A stretch of 64,000 nt of DNA from Letharia columbiana (lineage: Eukaryota > Ascomycota > Lecanoromycetes > Lecanorales > Parmeliaceae): assembly GCF_014066305.1 (NCBI RefSeq), contig NW_023501047.1:1116001-1180000 (forward strand), read 5' to 3'. The position numbers and the translations under genes were made by a program. This document shows, piece by piece, positions 53,194-64,000 of the stretch; positions within the stretch are counted from its first letter, which is position 1; each line of letters begins with the position of its first letter. The notes under the pieces were generated by a model. The model worked only from the letters and a program-made list of their open reading frames with translations, did not search any database and was not told the DNA's origin.

Positions 53194-54369
53194 TCATATC
53201 TCCTCCATGTCACTCCCCTCAGCCTCCAGCCCCAACTCCGGGAAATCTCCCACCTCCACCCTCTCCGCTCTGACGAAGACACCCCTGTTCTTCCCGCACT
53301 GGAAATACCGCTCGCCGGAGGGGACGCTGCCATCGTTCTTGCCGACAGGCTCGTCGAGCGTGATGCCGACCCAGGGCGCGCCGGGGGGCCCTGGCAGGGT
53401 GGGGACGGGGCCGACGAAGGAGACGGTGCCCCGCTTGGTGGACGAGTCGGAGAGGCGGCAGCGCGAGGTGGGCGTGATATCTGCGTCATGCTCAGGACGG
53501 AGAAGTTTGGATCGGTGCTGGTGAAGGAGCCACGAAGAAAGAAATCAGGTTGGAGATCACGATGGGAACTCACCCCTCTCTTCGACCTCGTTCCACATCT
53601 CGCGGACCTTCCGTTCTTGGATCTCCGGCGCGGCCGGGTCGAAGCGGCCGATTTGGTGGTCCTTCTTGTAGGCGCGGACCGTGTCGGGGAGGGCCTCGTA
53701 CTTGGATTCGGGCATCTCATATTTGGGCACTGAGGAGAGCGGGGGTAGTGCGGAGATGGGGTTCGGGTTGAGAGATATGACCTTGAGAGTGGACTGTTAG
53801 ATGAGGTCCTGTGGTAGGAGAAGCTGATCGAAAGAGACAATTGTTGAAATTCAGAAGGCCAATCGCGAGGGCCGCCCCGTCGAGGCGAAACAGCCTCACG
53901 GCTCGATTGCTGGATATCATAATACGCATGGCGGATGCAACAGGTACCACAGTGAAGGGAGGGAATTGAAGCTGAACAGAGTCCGGGAGTCCGGCAGAAT
54001 GATACATGCAGGGACGTGCATTTATGACAGCTCAATCTGCATTTCTTTCGTGCCAAAAGTAATTGGCTTTGCGTCGAGTAACGAATGACCGCAGTGATGA
54101 AGAAAGGATGCCGCTTGTACCTTTATCTCGGCATAAGGGACCAAGGGCCACCTGCCGACCTCAACACCGTCCTCATCCTCAGCTTCAATCGGAATCTCTC
54201 GCTGCTGGTCCGGCAGCCGCAGGGTAAGCTTTTGGGACGAGGGTGCAATGCCGGTTACAGGCTCTAGCTTGGTTTTGAGATGTGCAATTGTCCAAGACGG
54301 GGTGATGCGGCGCTCTGAAGAAGAGGCGCTGGATGTGATGAGGACGGGTATATCGCGTGCGGTGGCCAT
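53194..54369 (-). CDS. Tubulin-folding cofactor B (Alf1/TBCB) with UBL and CAP-Gly domains
   Basis: Exons 54369-54121, 53781-53574 and 53480-53194 give 247 aa. The N-terminal ubiquitin-like domain reads DIPVLITSSASSSERRITPS, WTIAHLKTKLEPVTG and SSQKLTLRLPDQQR. The linker has VPKYEMPESKYEALPDTVRA and YKKDHQIGRFDPAAPEIQER. The C-terminal CAP-Gly domain contains GTVSFVGPVPTLPGPPGAPW, VGITLDEPVGKNDGSV and FQCGKNRGVFVRAERVEVGD (GKNDG binds the EEY/F tail of alpha-tubulin). It ends GSDMEEI, resembling the acidic TBCB tail (DEL-type). Family knowledge: captures alpha-tubulin from CCT and works with cofactor E. The first intron is long (339 nt). An ATG four codons upstream (54381) is an alternative start. 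Confidence 0.92.
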
Positions 54370-56329
54370 GGATTGAGGCATTGCGGGTCCTAGTCCGGTG
54401 GAATTGACGGAGGTAAGGTAGCTTGTTCGTACGTTAGGGCGAGCCTGACGGTTTGTTTGGACTGGTCTGGTGTTTTTCCGGTTAGATGAGGACCGACGAT
54501 TTAATGCTGTCAAAGAGAGAATACCGTAGCAGGCGTAGCAAACATCCAAACGTTCACAGGGTCACAGTCTAATCATCTCGCAAGATCTGCATGCCAGATG
54601 CATATTGCATTAGCCTTTTGAACCAGTTGCATCAGGTGCATGCATTAGTGACAGTTCCTGACCGCTCCTTCGCGCGCTTTTCTTTGAAGTCTGAACCGGG
54701 ATTCAATCCCACCGACTTTTCTTCTGCTGCAGAATATGCACATGCCTTTTGAGAATGAGTAACATTTTGAAGCTGGAAACTCACCTCCTTTTCCCATATA
54801 TCTGACTTGGATATCCTGGTGATAACAGCTGTATCACAATTGATCCATCCCCATCTTCGGCTTCTTGCACTGCGCGCGTCGTGGATGAAATGTGCCAACC
54901 TGGACCGCCAAGAGCGGTACGGGCCAGCACATCGGACCAACCTTTCCTGCAAACAATCGCAAAGTCTGTCTTGCGACTGCTTGCCACTACTCCTACACAC
55001 TACCTGACGAACCCTGTACTAACATCCATAGCCTATTGTCTCACCGCCTGAAGTCGGCCCAACATAGGGCTTGCACGCCCTGCAGAGGCAAAAGATGAGC
55101 TGAATGGCCTTGGGCAGCACTCCAACGTTTGTTGTTGTTTCGAAGGCGACATGTCAGTTGCATCGCTGCCAGTGGAGATTGCAGTGCTACGGGGTATCAT
55201 ATTCTCGAATTGCCTCACTTCAAGCGAGCTTGACCGAGCTTCTCCTAATCGGTCATGATGCTTGCCCTCACCGCCAATCGGCAAGATGGGAGGCAAACCC
55301 TGCAGAAACACATCAGAGTCGCGACGACCCTCTACTAGACAGAACTAGACGGTTCATTCGGGCTCCAAAGGTTTCGGACGGCGTCATTTTAAAGAATTCT
55401 AAGCCTCACTCTAACGCTGCAGATCACCGTTCGTTCTTCCCTTCGTCTGACTGGTGACATTCTTGGCTGGGCCTAAGAATGCTAAGAATGCTAAGAATGA
55501 CATCTGCATGTCTTGACCGCAATTCGATTCGCTGCCCCTGTTTCATGCCTCCTCCGACCAATCACTCTCCGCTGACAGATCATTCGCCGCCTTCCTCCTT
55601 TCTCTCCTATCATCCCCCGCGCCAAAAATCCACTTGCTATTTTCTCTTCCAAACATAGGTCAGAGCCTTCGTTCTGTCGCTTTCCCTCTCATAGCGTCGA
55701 ACTTTCTACAGCCCAGCTGCACTAAAGTCCGGCTGCTACCTTACTTTTCCCTTTGGGCGTTATGCGAACAGGAGGCTATGCAGCTACGATAGCCGGATGA
55801 ATATCCCCGAGAGAGAGGGAGAGGGAGAGAGAGAAGGGGGGGGGGAGGGGGATAGATCTCGTAACGTGGGGCCTGGCTACCTGCTTGACGCATCCCTGCT
55901 CTCGTTTAAGTACATCGCGCACATTGCTCTTGATGCTTCTTCGGATCTCTGCATTCACTCAGATTTGAAGGCGATGAGCGATGTTTCATTGACGTCCGCC
56001 CAATGCTAGACGCGGGTCCGCCATAACCAACCCTATTGGCTCTTCCCACTCGCGTCTAAGTCCATCGTTGGGCTAGAAATGGCAAGCCGATTGCACAAAT
56101 CGGACACGTTGAATGATCTGGGAATTGGTAACACTTGATGGTTAAAATGATACATCCCCCCTTGGTCGATCATCTCCGACTCTAATCTCATCGGAGGGAC
56201 CATAATACTACATCGATCATTTCAAGTTTTTCCAGGCTTCACACCCTCTGCTCGATTTATAAATCCACCACAGCCTCACCATCTTGCGTCATCTTCATCC
56301 TGCAACAAGCTTCTGAGCCCATCGTCCAG
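54370..56329. other. Gene-free interval with simple repeats
   Basis: No supported gene. Contains a three-copy CTAAGAATG array (about 55473-55499) and a purine microsatellite (55808-55852: GAGAGGGA units then a G run). The last about 300 bp, pyrimidine-rich near 56220-56320, is the promoter and leader of the Myb-like gene. Confidence 0.5.
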
Positions 56330-57664
56330 ATGTGCGATTGCCAAAACCCTCTCCTCAGTCCGGTCGCCAAGCTGGATATCAGAGATCTCATCGAGGAGAG
56401 TCCCTCTCCCCGACCCAGGACGACACAACCCTCTGCCTTCTCACGATCGAGCAGCTTTACCTCCCCTCATACCCAATATTCGCATACGCCGTCTTCGTCA
56501 GCTTCCTGCTCTCTGTCTCATTACTCAGCCGGTACGGCTCCACCAAATCCCTTCGGTCGACAGCCAGCCCACGGCTCTCAGCAGCTCCCGCCACAGCCGC
56601 CACCGCCGCTTTCCAACACAGCTCAAGCAGTGTTCCAGCAGAATCCAGGCCTGAATCCAGCTGCAGCATCTGCCAAGCGTCCCCCACCGAGCGGCAGCCA
56701 CTCTTCAGACTCCTCCAGAAAGAACAGAGGCAAATGGACGCCAGCCGAAGATGCAAAAATCATCGTACTCCGTGGCCGTGGCATGAAATGGGACGACATC
56801 AGCGTTGAGATACCAGGCCGCAGCGGCATCAGCTGCAGACTGCACTACCAGAACTACCTCGAAAAGCGAGCCGACTGGGACGAGGAGCAACGCAACAAGC
56901 TGGCGAGAGTCTACGATCGGTATGATCCTTCTCTCTTCTCCAAACTCTACCAACGGCAAGACCAAACTCGCCGTACCCGCAACCGTGCAAACCAAGCAGC
57001 TAATCTTCCTCGCAGACTCAAGTCCGATCTCTGGAACCCCATCGCAACCGAACTCGGCGTGCCCTGGCGCGCATGTGAAGCCATGCATTGGGCCCTCGGC
57101 GAAGCCGACATGTGTCGCCGTGCCCACGTACTCCCTTTCCCCATGGCCACCAGCCGCCCCGAGCCGGCTTCCGCTCCGGCGCCCAGCGCCGGCAGAGTCG
57201 CCCAGCGCGACCGCATGCGTGGCTCCACCCGCGTCTTCGAAGGCCGCGACATCACCACCATCACCTCTCCCGCCTTCCACAGCGTCAACGGCAACGGCAA
57301 CGCCCAAGGCGGCCACGGCCCCCCCTTCGCCGGCATCCCGCCCCCCATGAGCCTCCCCGCCATCGGCACCGGACACGGCTTCCCCGGCTACGAGGAGGAG
57401 GAAGAGCAAGACGACGACAACAACGACGATGACGACGAGCGCCGGCAGGAGGGTCCCCGCGTGCGCCGGCGCAGACTGGGCAGCGCGACCCGGTTGCCCG
57501 GCGTCGCGGAGCTCGACCGCACCATCGCCGCCGACCTCGCCGCTTCCTCCGAGGCGGGCAGGCGCGTCAAGCTGGAGGAGCCCGGCCGCCGCGTCAAGCA
57601 CGAGCATGACCGGAGGGGGTCCGGCGGATCCGGCGGGTCGGGCGCCAGCCGTCGCAGTCGTTGA
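56330..57664 (+). CDS. Myb/SANT-domain DNA-binding protein
   Basis: Exons 56330-56919 and 57016-57664 give 412 aa. The N-terminus is Ser/Pro/Gln-rich. A Myb repeat begins KNRGKWTPAEDAKIIVLRGR, then GMKWDDISVEIPGRSGISCR and LHYQNYLEKRADWDEEQRNK. Removing the 96-nt intron 56920-57015 gives ARVYDR|LKSDLWNPIATEL, then GVPWRACEAMHWALGEADMC, the conserved second half of this fungal Myb-like family. The C-terminus has an acidic run (YEEEEEQDDDNNDDDDERRQ) and basic ends. Function is DNA binding by family; targets unknown. The intron has canonical GTATGA..CGCAG borders but contains no stop and is a multiple of three, so the unspliced frame is also open (444 aa). GC content is high in the second exon. 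Confidence 0.85.
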   Translation: MCDCQNPLLSPVAKLDIRDLIEESPSPRPRTTQPSAFSRSSSFTSPHTQYSHTPSSSASCSLSHYSAGTAPPNPFGRQPAHGSQQLPPQPPPPLSNTAQAVFQQNPGLNPAAASAKRPPPSGSHSSDSSRKNRGKWTPAEDAKIIVLRGRGMKWDDISVEIPGRSGISCRLHYQNYLEKRADWDEEQRNKLARVYDRYDPSLFSKLYQRQDQTRRTRNRANQAANLPRRLKSDLWNPIATELGVPWRACEAMHWALGEADMCRRAHVLPFPMATSRPEPASAPAPSAGRVAQRDRMRGSTRVFEGRDITTITSPAFHSVNGNGNAQGGHGPPFAGIPPPMSLPAIGTGHGFPGYEEEEEQDDDNNDDDDERRQEGPRVRRRRLGSATRLPGVAELDRTIAADLAASSEAGRRVKLEEPGRRVKHEHDRRGSGGSGGSGASRRSR

Positions 57665-60600
57665 TGGTTGGCCGGGTTTGGCTGGGGGATTGACGCGTCT
57701 ACGGGGGCGGAGATGGATATTCTACGGAGGCATTGGCGTGGGTGGGGAATCGACACTTTTACAAAACGGGGCGGTACACAAAAAAGGAAACACACACGAA
57801 GCGTGCATTTCGGAATAATTTTTCTGTTTTGTTTTGTTTTGGTTTTGGGGAGTTTTCGCAGAGGCAACGGCATGGCATGCATTGGCATTTGTATACTAGA
57901 TACCTCCCCCCCCCCCCCTTTTGGTAACACACCATACACTCTACAATAGATGGGACAATCACTTCGCACACACGGGGCCCGTTTCTTCTGCAGATAGATG
58001 TCTTTGTGACCTCCCTCTCCTTGTCCCATACGTTGATCCTCCCCATCCGCAGCATCTCCACTTTATTTTGCCAGCGACCCACACAACCCTGAGAGTGCCC
58101 TGCCTGAGCAGAAAAAAAAAAAAAAAAAAAGGGCCGCTAGGACGAATCGAGCGCTTCTAAAATTGAAGTGGAGGCGGTGTCTCATTTCTGTCCTTCACGG
58201 CAAGGGATCATTAAGATCATGTAAGATTCGAAACTTGGACCACGAGCACGGCTGGTTGTCGAAATTTTTTCACAAGGCGGCGCCACCTCGTGTACGGCAA
58301 GGGATGACGTGCATGAGAAATGGGTCGCCTGGTGCGCTGGAGCTAATGCACAGTGTGGCTTGTCGTTTCAAATTTGTCGGCATTTGGGAACTCGGGTGGT
58401 GATTATGGGGGATGCGGCTCTGGGTACGATGGGCGCCAAGAACCGCGGGTGATTGATTGGGTGAACGGCTCCGAGCTTTGGCAATCGGGATTGACGTTGA
58501 TGTTGGGCGTATTTGTCAGATGCCACCCCGTTGCCCGTCAATTTGATGGGCAAGGGGCAAAGGACTTCTTGGGAAATGCAAGACATTTGAAAGCCGTTGT
58601 TTATGATCCATTTTGAAAACGGGCGGCGATGATCATGCGTGGTGTGCAATCTTGACCTCAGGGTTGTGTGCAAGGCGAGCCGTCATTGGTCGTCTTAGCG
58701 CCATCCGGTTCTCTCAGCAAGGCTGAGATCTCGGAAGTGTTCGCCTGGGTGTAGCTAATGCATGTCATCCCGTTGTTTCGGAAATGGTTGGCAGGTGATC
58801 GTGAGAGCGACAGGACGTGGACCTCTTCGGCCGTTGAGCGCGGATGGTCACTAGGTGCGTGGAAGCCTCTGGGATTGGCTCGAGTCCAGGCAGCACTCGT
58901 CAAGCATGAAGCCGCCCAGTGCTCGAAGTCAAAGGTGTGCATGCTGCAGCGGCAACCCCCGGCCGACACGAGGGATTCCGGGGGTATTCGCAGGAACTAT
59001 TCTTGGATGCACAACAACCCATTGTCTCAAAGTCTTCGAGAAAGCGGCCCTGGGGTTGCGGGTCGGAGATGAGTGGTGGGGAAGGGAAATGAGCTGCGGA
59101 CGGCCGCAAGACGTTGGAGCTCGGGATCACGCTAAGGCTACCTGTCACCATTCAAACGCAGCGCCACCTTGTTGCTACCACTTCGGCTGGATAGCGTGCT
59201 GGAAACCGCACCCCGTTTATCCCTGCAGTTCGGAAAGACTATACACCCGAATGGTAGGGATCTGTAGATCAATTCAAAGAACCAGGGCCAACCTCAGGAA
59301 CCCTGATTTGCAGACCGAAAACATCATCCGTGGAGCACAATGTTCCGAGGCACGAGCGAAGGATGCTGCCTTATCTGGATCTGCAGTCGAAGGACAATGA
59401 CGTGCATGGTACGTGATACATGATACATTGACTCCCCACAATATGCCTTATCTGGAGTTTGCAGAGGCTAACGCAAGACACTCTTTACATCCGATTTCCA
59501 AACTGAGGGACTGGATGTGGTTGGACGGGCTAAAGGTGATCAGCTGACTTGTATCGGATGTCGTGGTCCAATGGGATCAGGCGCATAGAGCAGCAGGCAA
59601 GAGTGGAGCAAGAACTCGGTTTTGTTTGCATGAACCAATGCACCACAGAAGTATTTGGAATAATGTTAGAGTATTGTCTGCACCATGCAGGGCCCCACGA
59701 ATCTCGCAGAAGAGGCGAATTGAGGGGAAATCGTTATTGAACCAACAACCGGGTTGGTTCGCCTGAGGCGCAGACCATGCTGTCAAGCGAATGCAGAAGA
59801 ATTCCTGCCCTGCAGGAATGAGTCGCTCAGTCGCATGAACAGTCCTTTAACCTCGAAACCCCCTCCCATCTCCGACAATGGAGGAGTGGAATTGCGGCCG
59901 ATGCCGTATGCGAGATGACGACGTGCTGTAGAAAAGATGAGCCCGGGACCTTGGTACCTTGGTCGCCTGGTTCTGTATTAGCACATTCGCCCGGGATATT
60001 CGTAGGCAGACAAGCCATGCTCCAGACGTGGTTGAAGGAGGTCTTGCCACGGCAGTGGGGCGTCAAGCTCCTCAGTGTTAACTGGTTGTCATTCCCAACT
60101 CCCACACGCATGGACTCGAATGCTGTGTGAGAGTGTCTCCAATCAGCGAAAGCGTAATTTACTATCGACTGCCCATCGATTATGCATGGAAGCGGGCCGG
60201 CCGTCGAGCATTCTGCAATCGTATGCAGGTGAGTTCTGCTTCTTTGCCATTTGCCAGGCATTGTGGTGGTATACGAAGCAGGAATTTCCATTGTGGCATG
60301 CTGCATGCGGCTGCTTCTATCCTCTGATGAACGACATGCTGTTTTGAATTTGGAGGGATTTAGGCCTTACTCAAGATGAGCGTGATTGGCCGTTGGGAAA
60401 TTGAAAGACCCCTTTTGGAGTCCTGCTATGCCGGAACTGATCGGATCTGCTTTTGGAATTCAGCCTAACCGCTTGCGTCGATCCCAATGCAGGTGTGATC
60501 TGCGCACTGATGGCTGCGGCAAATGACTCTTGATAACTATACAACAGTAGACAGGCACGGAGACACCAGTGCAGTTCAAAAGGATAAGAAAGAATGGTGA

Positions 60601-60674
60601 TTTGAGCACCCAGATCGTCCGGAAGATCCATCCCGTGAAATCGACTGTGAGACCTTAAAGCTGCCTGTGCCGTT
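57665..60674. other. Three-kilobase gene-free interval
   Basis: No defensible gene on either strand. Holds a C run near 57907-57918 and a 19-A run at 58112-58130. Several open frames of 60-180 codons (for example 58855-59400 plus, 59827-60306 minus) have no domain or splice support. A non-coding RNA cannot be excluded. Confidence 0.4.
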
Positions 60675-61370
60675 TCATGGCGGCTTGGGTGCAGCAATCG
60701 CCCACCAGTTATCCTTTTCATACCCATATTCCAAAACTACGCCTCCAGCTTCGACAATGTCATGTTCAAGCTCTCCCTGGCGGTACAGGTGATAGTAGCG
60801 ATTGAAAGTCTTGCCCTCTTCGGGCCCCTGCTTCATCACCCAGGGTACCAGGACATCTTGATCATCACCTTCGTCCCAGCCTCGGCGGCTGTGCCTCTGT
60901 TCGAGTGCCCACACGTATATCAACGCTCTTCCCCCAATCTCTGCTCCTGTAGATCGTCGAAGCGATTCGAGAACAGCAGCCACTGCTTGAATCCGACGCT
61001 GAGGTGTGGACAGGTGATGGACCACGGCAATTGATATTGCGAAGTCGAAGAATCCAAGCGGATGTGGCAAAGTCAGGTTATCCGCAAGCAGATAGCTATG
61101 AGGCTGATGCTTGCTCGCAATCTTGACCAGGTTGACAGATCGATCAGAGGCCACGATGAAGACGTTTGGGTTAACAGCTAAATATTTGCCGTTCCCACAG
61201 CCAATGTCAAGACCAACTGAGCCTGGGGCAAGATCCTTGAGGAAGCGCTCGACGATTGGCCACGGCTTGTAGCGAGTTGAAGAGAAGTGTGAAGCTATTT
61301 CTTCATAGACTTGGTGAACATGGATCTCTTCGTATTGTCCGATGTTCCCTTTCGGAACATTAGAGGTCAT
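60675..61370 (-). CDS. TRM9: tRNA (carboxymethyluridine-34-5-O) methyltransferase Trm9
   Basis: Intronless, 231 aa. Starts with an N-terminal helix YEEIHVHQVYEEIASHFSST, then RYKPWPIVERFLKDL. SAM motif I is GSVGLDIGCGNGKYLAVNPN, followed by FIVASDRSVNLVKIASKHQ and ADNLTLPHPLGFFDFAISIA, then VVHHLSTPQRRIQAVAAVLE. The Trm9-specific insertion WALEQRHSRRGWDEGDDQDV followed by LVPWVMK and FNRYYHLYRQGELEHDIVEA is present, and the end YEKDNWWAIAAPKPP matches fungal orthologues. Family knowledge: with Trm112 it methylates cm5U34 to mcm5U34 in tRNA Arg/Glu/Lys/Gln, tuning decoding under stress. Length is slightly short of yeast (279 aa) but usual for filamentous fungi. Confidence 0.93.
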   Translation of the reverse strand: MTSNVPKGNIGQYEEIHVHQVYEEIASHFSSTRYKPWPIVERFLKDLAPGSVGLDIGCGNGKYLAVNPNVFIVASDRSVNLVKIASKHQPHSYLLADNLTLPHPLGFFDFAISIAVVHHLSTPQRRIQAVAAVLESLRRSTGAEIGGRALIYVWALEQRHSRRGWDEGDDQDVLVPWVMKQGPEEGKTFNRYYHLYRQGELEHDIVEAGGVVLEYGYEKDNWWAIAAPKPP

Positions 61371-63053
61371 GAGAGGCCCAGTGCACGAGTTGTCGTGCCT
61401 CGAATCTCGAGGTGTCAGAAATTGTAGGCATCCTCATCGAGAAGATCCTTAGTGGCGGGAGATCGACAGTAGTCTTGCTTGGCGGGACGCTAAGAAAATG
61501 AAGCAACATCAAAGATGAATGCCTTCTGATCCTCGTTACAATGGACTTGGATTCATAGGCTATAAATTCACTAATTGACTGACAGCTTACCTATACTCTC
61601 CTTCCAGTCTCTACCAGCCGTCTTCGCCTGATCAAAACAAGTTGAAGATCAACATGCTTCGCAGGCTTTCCCACCTCTTCCAACTCTTCCAACGTCAACA
61701 TGCAATATTTTTAATATAGCTTTCCAAGCCTACTATATCACGGCCCATCCGCGCGGAGTCCTTGTCTTTCACATTCCCTTCTTCGAAATCTACATTCCAC
61801 TTGATCATATATTTTGAACTCTCAAGAGGAGCTGTATATGTGAGACCCGTGCGCTTTGTGAAGTTCCCAGTGGTGGAAGCAAAATTTACAAATGGTGCTA
61901 TGTTTCGCCAGTTTTGCATCAAGAATCACACCCCCAATAACCGTGCAGCTTTCTTGGACCATCCATGTACGCGCCAAGCTTTATCATCTCGACACAAGCC
62001 TGCCGATGGACGCTTACAACACTCCAAACAGCCACATATCTCTGCTCTGAATGGGCTCGGATAGCTTGCTTCCTCATCCCAAACCCGCTAATCTGAGGGA
62101 CCCATTTTGATACCAATTGTCCGTCAGATATAGGCCCCTTCTTCGCCGGCTTCAAGCTCCTTCGGCGGCACATCCCTCTGCACGGCGGCTATGCACTGCG
62201 CCGCGCGCTGAGTACTTGACGACAGAGATGATGACGTCGCCGCGACGGCTTACGGGTCTTTTGGGTCTGCAATCTTGTTGCTCCAGCGTGCATATCCCAT
62301 CCACTGGCCCTTGGGTTCGATAAGTCTTGGCAGGACATCAAAAATGGCTCTTTTCGCAACACAATAATTTTGGAGCAATAGCCTTTACGATAAAAGTTTC
62401 GGCTGCAAGGTTCTAGACCTTGTTAAGAAGAATAGTTGCAAAATCGAATCTTTTCTGGTGGGCGTTCCTGTTGTTGAGGTGCGATGGGTTAAAAGAAGGA
62501 CTTTTTCATGTTCGGTTGGGAACTCCGGATTATTGAACCCTGCCAGTGGATGGGATAACAGGGGGTCAGAGGGGTGGACGGGGAGTATTTCGATGTGGTG
62601 GATCTGGATGCGGTTATCGCGGTCAGGTATAACAATGTGGACCAATTAACGGGATCCGTTCAAGAGCGAAGCGGTTACAGTTGCCTAGACACGTCTAAAC
62701 TCAAGTACATGTTCCCAACATTCCTACAACCCCAACAATGCTCTGTCCAAGCAATTCGACCGGAACCGACCCGTCGTACCATCACAAACGAGACTCGACT
62801 TCGGCGCTTCTAGTATCCCCAGCTTCGACACCGGCGCTTCGTGCACAGTGCCCGTTGCTGACCTACAGCATGTTCTGGATACACAGGTACAATTACACGG
62901 ACACGCCAAGTCGGCTGTCGAAGCACCCTCAGTCATCGAATCGTTGCCGACAGTGACATTATTCGTCGAATTCGGAACCCTGCTTGCAGCAGCTGCCACC
63001 AGCTCCCTCCCTTCCTGCCCAGAAGAAAGCAAATCAGATGACCGATACGGCAC
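61371..63053. other. Intergenic with unsupported open frames
   Basis: Promoter of Trm9 at the left. An open plus-strand frame to 63069 (VTLFVEFGTLLAAAATSSLP) and minus-strand frames near 61695-62331 lack recognisable domains and a supported start. Confidence 0.4.
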
Positions 63054-63993
63054 TTACACCTCCCGGTGAAAAAAGCACTCGCAACCCCCTGCCACGCACT
63101 CAGCAATGCCCAGCATCCGCCCGCCCCATCGCAAGGCGCGGCCGGGCCCCAACAATACCGCCCGCACTCCGGACCATTCGGCGCACCGTTGCCCAGCTCC
63201 GGCAGATCCCGTCGAAGAGGCCGTAACATCGACACCGGCCCATTCACTCCTGGCGCCGGGGACAATGTCGCCGTCTGCGGTTTCGAGTCCACGGATGGGC
63301 GATCTGCCGGCGGACTCTGTTGTCGAAGTCGGAGTCGCGCGCGTAGAGGACGGGCAGGAGGCGGTTGTTGTTGTCGCCGGCGCGGGAGTGGCCTCCGCTA
63401 GGGCTGAGACGCAAGCTCTTTGGATCATGTCGCCCGTGCGGGCATAATCGAGGTAGTGGCTTGGGTCGCTGGAAATTGTCCCGTAGAGGCAGTAGGGCCA
63501 TTTTGCAAAAGACTTGGGGCTGGCCGCAGTAGGGGCCGTGAAGGCATCGTTGGATCAACTTAGCGTTTGATCGAAGGATCGGCAGGGCCAATCTGTTGTC
63601 CCACTGTAGACTGGTGATGTCTGGCGGTCGCCAGGTCAGAGGTCGTGCGAAGAGATGGTCTTTTCGGTCGGTACTTCCGATGCCGGTGTAGCCACTGGAC
63701 AGGCCATCGCCGTGCAATAAATACTCGCAGGATGCATGGTTGGGGCTGCCGTAGAGGGTTGTGCATAATCGTAGTGCTAGAGCTCGGAGGAGAGAACAAT
63801 TCAATGTTAGGTAGCGATCGTTGGCTAGCCAAGGTCTTTCTCTACGATACCGAGAAAATTGCTCCATTGCAATTGAAAGTAAACACTCGAAGAAAACTAG
63901 AAGCAATACAATATGGCTGTAGGGGTCATTGGGCCGAAGAAAGGTGCTAAAGGCGTGTTCCAAAGCCGCCATTTGCGCTACGAACAATCCCAT
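63054..63993 (-). other. Possible gene end or fragment at the window edge
   Basis: A 249-codon minus frame (63993-63244) with an N-terminal hydrophobic stretch (IVLLLVFFECLLSI) overlaps a second frame (63428-63054) containing SHYLDYARTGDMIQRACVSA and a Thr/Ser/Pro-rich segment. The two may be exons of one secreted or membrane protein running in from beyond the window, but I could not find splice sites that join them and recognise no family. Confidence 0.25.
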
Positions 63994-64000
63994 ACTATAT

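Noticed and set aside
53131..53733. 200-codon plus-strand frame
   Set aside because: Antisense to the CAP-Gly exons of tubulin cofactor B.
56705..57607. 300-codon minus-strand frame rich in Ala/Gly/Val
   Set aside because: Antisense to the Myb-like gene, caused by strong C-ending codon bias. The sense strand has the conserved domain.
57388..58029. 213-codon minus-strand frame
   Set aside because: Runs across the end of the Myb-like gene and its 3' flank; Ser/Arg low complexity, no homology signs.
61695..61922. 75-codon minus-strand frame
   Set aside because: No recognisable content, no splice support, and possible extensions lead to stops.

Overview
The window is nuclear DNA of a filamentous ascomycete (Pezizomycotina, possibly Dothideomycetes). 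The evidence is intron-rich genes with 45-150 nt GT..AG introns and CTGAC/CTAAC-like branch sites, fungal-only families (Zn2Cys6 activator, Mif2/CENP-C with a cupin tail, SWIRM/Fun19, Sae2/Ctp1, clr5-type ankyrin protein), and one extremely AT-rich island that looks like a repeat destroyed by RIP (repeat-induced point mutation). I found no bacterial operon, rRNA, tRNA or CRISPR. Exon coordinates were worked out by hand from splice sites and reading-frame continuity. They were not checked against transcripts or databases.

Layout. 1-10.6 kb, all on the minus strand: a secreted M43 metalloprotease (3' end cut by the window), the flippase subunit Cdc50, a SWIRM protein, a seven-knuckle Gis2/CNBP protein, and an F-box/WD40 protein. 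10.8-13.5 kb: a Sae2/Ctp1/CtIP-like DNA-end resection factor, divergent from the F-box gene. 15.3-19 kb: two different SnoaL/NTF2-fold small proteins and a cysteine-rich GPI-anchored wall protein. 19.2-20.05 kb: the AT-rich island with short inverted-repeat arms. 20.2-22.9 kb: a Zn2Cys6 transcription factor. 23-31.7 kb: gene-poor DNA with one convincing small gene (92 aa), a 15-nt minisatellite and a frame-broken coding-like locus. 31.7-36.1 kb: an F-box protein and an ankyrin/clr5-type protein, probably degrading. 36.2-39.8 kb: a gene graveyard with a truncated sugar-transporter fragment and a frameshifted pseudogene of a bacterial-type anhydro-N-acetylmuramic acid kinase. 40-44.7 kb: a bZIP factor and an O-methyltransferase. 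45.2-54.4 kb: a housekeeping block of PEX16, Mif2/CENP-C, RNase H2 catalytic subunit and tubulin cofactor B, interrupted by about 2.4 kb of unrecognised coding-like DNA. 56.3-61.4 kb: a Myb/SANT protein and the wobble-uridine tRNA methyltransferase Trm9, about 3 kb apart. 61.4-64 kb: no confident gene.

There is no single gene cluster. Conserved core genes (membrane asymmetry, kinetochore, DNA repair and replication, peroxisome, tubulin folding, tRNA modification) alternate with fast-evolving accessory DNA. The most interesting points are the decayed muropeptide-recycling kinase beside a sugar-transporter remnant, the Gis2 gene whose introns fall at equivalent codons of successive zinc knuckles, a SnoaL-like gene whose apparent initiator ATG is assembled by splicing, and a Myb-like gene with a stop-free 96-nt intron.
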